Shown: piece after piece, positions 20,805-22,603 of the stretch
Layout of the letters: each line of letters starts with the position of its first letter
Position numbering within the stretch: position 1 is the stretch's first letter
Position numbers and translations under genes: made by a program
Notes under the pieces: generated by a model
What the model was told of the DNA's origin: nothing
The model's input: the letters and a program-made list of their open reading frames with translations, nothing else
Databases searched by the model: none
Virus record (IMG/VR): IMGVR_UViG_3300034023_000110
Span: 1-22,603 of that record
DNA from: a virus
Length of the DNA: 22,603 nt
Direction: 5' to 3' (one strand)

Positions 20805-22010
20805 TTAGCCCCAAAGACGGCAAGCCATCGGGGCACGAATGACCGAGTAGCCATACAGCACGTCGATACGGCAGGGCATACGGTCGTTGTTGATGTCGTA
20901 CTGGCGCACAACACGCATAGAAATGCCGTTGTGAACCTGGCGAGAAGCCATATCGACACCGTTCGGGAGCAACAGGTCCGCGGTAGCGAACGAGATGGCG
21001 TCCTTGTGGTAGATCAGGTTCTGCGGGTAGGCCGTAGAGGCCGAGCCAAGGAACGTGATGGCAGCAGATGCCTGCGGGAAGCTATCGACGGTGGCGAGAG
21101 CGTTCGACGAGGTGTAGATCGCCGGGCTGATCTTCACAGCGGTGTAAGCGCCCGCCGCAGCCGTAGCGGCTTCGGTGACGACGAACTGCTGGAGCGAACC
21201 AGTGGACTGACGGGTCTGCGGGTTGACCGCGTACACGTTAGCGATGGTAAACACGTCGCCAACAGCCAGCGTCTGCGAGCCGGTGCCGGTGATGTTCAGC
21301 GTGGACTGACCCTGCGTGGACACGGTGGTCGTGACAGTGTGAGAGCCGGTGCGCGAGCCGGTTGTGTGCTGCTGAATGGACTGAGACATATTGATCTCTT
21401 CGTAACCCAGCACACCTTCGCCCATCAGACCGTTCTTGAACTGACGAGAGATGGTATCAACCGGGTTAAAGAGGCCCTTCATGCCTTCGACCAGACCAGC
21501 GTTGGCGGCCGGGTTCACGGTCGCATAACGGTTCGGCATCATGGCGGCGAACTCATTCAGCTTCTGTTGGCCCTGAAGCAGGACAAGCGAAGTGGCCGGG
21601 GTCGTGCCGGGGGTGCCGACAGAGCTATAGATGCCCTTGTAGGCATTGGCGACGTCAGCGTCGATGGAGGACGCAAGCTGCGAAATACGCGGCTTGAGCA
21701 CACGATCAGCGAAGTCGTCAAGCTGCATGGTGAGTTCGGCAGACGTGAAGTTCACACCAATGTGCTTCTGGTTGTTAACCGTCAGCGTCGTGAACTGCTC
21801 GTTGTCGTCCTGCACCTGAAGGGCAGCGCCGTCCGTGACCAGAGCGCGGTCGGGCAGACGGATGCGGAGGGTCGAACCGATCTTGGCGCCTTCGACAGCA
21901 AAGCTGTCGTCGTACTGACGGTTGACGTTGCGGGTGATTACCAGGTTGTTCTCGAGGATTTCGAGAGCCTTCCGGGTGATCATGTCAATGGTAAGAAGTG
22001 AATTACCCAT
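20805..22010 (-). CDS. Major coat protein, P22 gp5 type
   Basis: A 401-aa capsid protein with the HK97 fold expected of P22-type coats. The N-terminal part shows MITRKALEILENNLVITRNV, then KIGSTLRIRLPDRA and NNQKHIGVNFTSAELTMQLDDF, characteristic of the family. Residues about 220-310 are Thr/Gly-rich beta strands (TGSHTVTTTVSTQGQSTLNI, then LAVGDVFTIANVYAVNP), the place of the inserted I-domain of P22 coat. The C-terminus ISMRVVRQYDINNDRMPCRI and on is also typical. P22 gp5 has 430 residues. The scaffold gene precedes it and AGGAAA lies before the ATG. Confidence 0.92.
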   Translation of the reverse strand: MGNSLLTIDMITRKALEILENNLVITRNVNRQYDDSFAVEGAKIGSTLRIRLPDRALVTDGAALQVQDDNEQFTTLTVNNQKHIGVNFTSAELTMQLDDFADRVLKPRISQLASSIDADVANAYKGIYSSVGTPGTTPATSLVLLQGQQKLNEFAAMMPNRYATVNPAANAGLVEGMKGLFNPVDTISRQFKNGLMGEGVLGYEEINMSQSIQQHTTGSRTGSHTVTTTVSTQGQSTLNITGTGSQTLAVGDVFTIANVYAVNPQTRQSTGSLQQFVVTEAATAAAGAYTAVKISPAIYTSSNALATVDSFPQASAAITFLGSASTAYPQNLIYHKDAISFATADLLLPNGVDMASRQVHNGISMRVVRQYDINNDRMPCRIDVLYGYSVIRAPMACRLWG

Positions 22011-22028
22011 TTCTTTGATTTCCTAGGG

Positions 22029-22603
22029 TTACTTGCGACGTTGTGCCTCGTACTTCTTGATCTGGCGCAGCCGTTCCTGCTCAATCCACTCCGACGTTGA
22101 CATGTTCTTCACAGATCGCGGGTCGGTCGTATCGTAAGCAGGCGTACCGGAGGCGGTACGGGCCGTCACCGGAGCAATCGGCGCCGGGGCGGTTGAGGTT
22201 TTTTTAGCCGGTGGATTGTCGCCAAGTTTGGCTTCAATCTTTCCGATTTCCCGTGCCTGCAAGAGCGGTGATAGGCGCGCAATCCGTTCGGCTTCCTTGG
22301 GGTTGGATCCGAGGTAATAGATTACATCGGGACCGTTATCCGAAGCCTGAATGGTCTGCGCCATCGTTTCCGTGACGGGGAGCTTTGGGTTGTAGGCGAC
22401 CTGTTCAAAGTCGTCGTACTTGTTCCGGGCTTCCTCTTCACGGTCCTGATAAGCTTCAAGCATTGCCGCCTGCTCTGCTTCGGCTTCGCGTTTGGCGAGG
22501 AGTTCCTGCGCCTTACGTTCAGCCATCGCGTCGGCATAGGCTTGCGCATCTGCGAAGTTGTCGGGCTTCAGCGGTTCCGGCGGAGGGGCCGAAGGTGGAG
22601 CCT
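22029..22603 (-). CDS. Scaffolding protein, C-terminal part (5' end outside window)
   Basis: The frame stays open from the stop at 22029 to the right edge, so at least 190 residues are present and the internal Met at 22526 is not a compelling start. Visible are a Pro-rich stretch, then EPLKPDNFADAQAYADAMAE, a long Glu/Ala/Lys coiled coil, a disordered Pro/Ala/Thr linker, and a basic C-terminal helix (SEWIEQERLRQIKKYEAQRR). Scaffold proteins of P22 type have a coat-binding basic C-terminal helix-turn-helix, and the gene directly precedes the coat gene. Similarity is in design, not in detailed sequence. Confidence 0.8.
   Translation of the reverse strand, partial: APPSAPPPEPLKPDNFADAQAYADAMAERKAQELLAKREAEAEQAAMLEAYQDREEEARNKYDDFEQVAYNPKLPVTETMAQTIQASDNGPDVIYYLGSNPKEAERIARLSPLLQAREIGKIEAKLGDNPPAKKTSTAPAPIAPVTARTASGTPAYDTTDPRSVKNMSTSEWIEQERLRQIKKYEAQRRK

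Noticed and set aside
20772-22001. A 409-codon open frame on the + strand
   Set aside because: It is antisense to the coat protein gene and has the skewed Arg/His/Val composition of a shadow frame.
1-22603. CRISPR array, tRNA gene, insertion sequence, integrase or attachment site
   Set aside because: No regularly spaced repeats, cloverleaf, transposase or recombinase motifs were seen on either strand by eye.

Overview
The window is phage DNA, either a prophage or a free tailed-phage genome. It combines the head and DNA-ejection gene order of a P22-like short-tailed phage (podovirus) with a replication and recombination module built around a family A DNA polymerase. Base composition is GC-rich and the module types are common in phages of Alphaproteobacteria, so that kind of host is my inference; no host gene, integrase, tRNA or attachment site is visible to prove it. 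Terminase and portal are not in the window and would be expected beyond the right edge.

Layout. (1) Bases 2-662, + strand: the end of an unidentified gene followed by very small, tightly overlapping genes, mostly with single membrane segments. They meet the next module tail to tail. (2) Bases 659-7948, - strand: replication module in the order HNH endonuclease 2, Cas4/AddB-like nuclease (DUF2800 type), a 213-aa protein in the position of a single-strand-binding protein, DNA polymerase A, HNH endonuclease 1, a small ORF, and a primase-helicase. (3) A divergent regulatory gap at 7949-8023. (4) Bases 8024-10143, + strand: VRR-NUC nuclease, SNF2-type helicase, a small unknown gene and a DUF6378-type gene. 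(5) Bases 10025-22603, - strand, the late operon, read right to left: scaffold (partial), P22-type coat protein, two small beta-rich virion proteins, an AT-hook protein, gp4-like head completion protein, a fibre-like protein, gp10-like tail hub protein, a needle/knob protein, two small proteins, three ejection-type proteins, then lysis genes (coiled-coil membrane protein, GH24 lysozyme, holin, another membrane protein).

Non-genic space is scarce: there is no gap above 300 bases. The most structured gaps are 2969-3146 (two perfect hairpins and a 52-aa ORF), 5616-5656 (a hairpin directly in front of the polymerase start, which has no Shine-Dalgarno sequence), 7949-8023 (a palindrome overlapping divergent -35 elements), 19831-19876 (terminator) and 20312-20361 (UUCG hairpin).

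The most striking observation concerns the two HNH homing-type endonucleases. HNH 2 begins with the same seven residues (MAAHSNI) as the nuclease gene just downstream, but all six codons after ATG differ synonymously. HNH 1 ends with nearly the same residues (R-x-G-K-G-stop) as the polymerase gene just upstream, again with different codons for G-K-G. This fits endonuclease genes that insert at the extreme end of an essential gene, keep the original terminal codons as their own, and give the host gene a recoded replacement.
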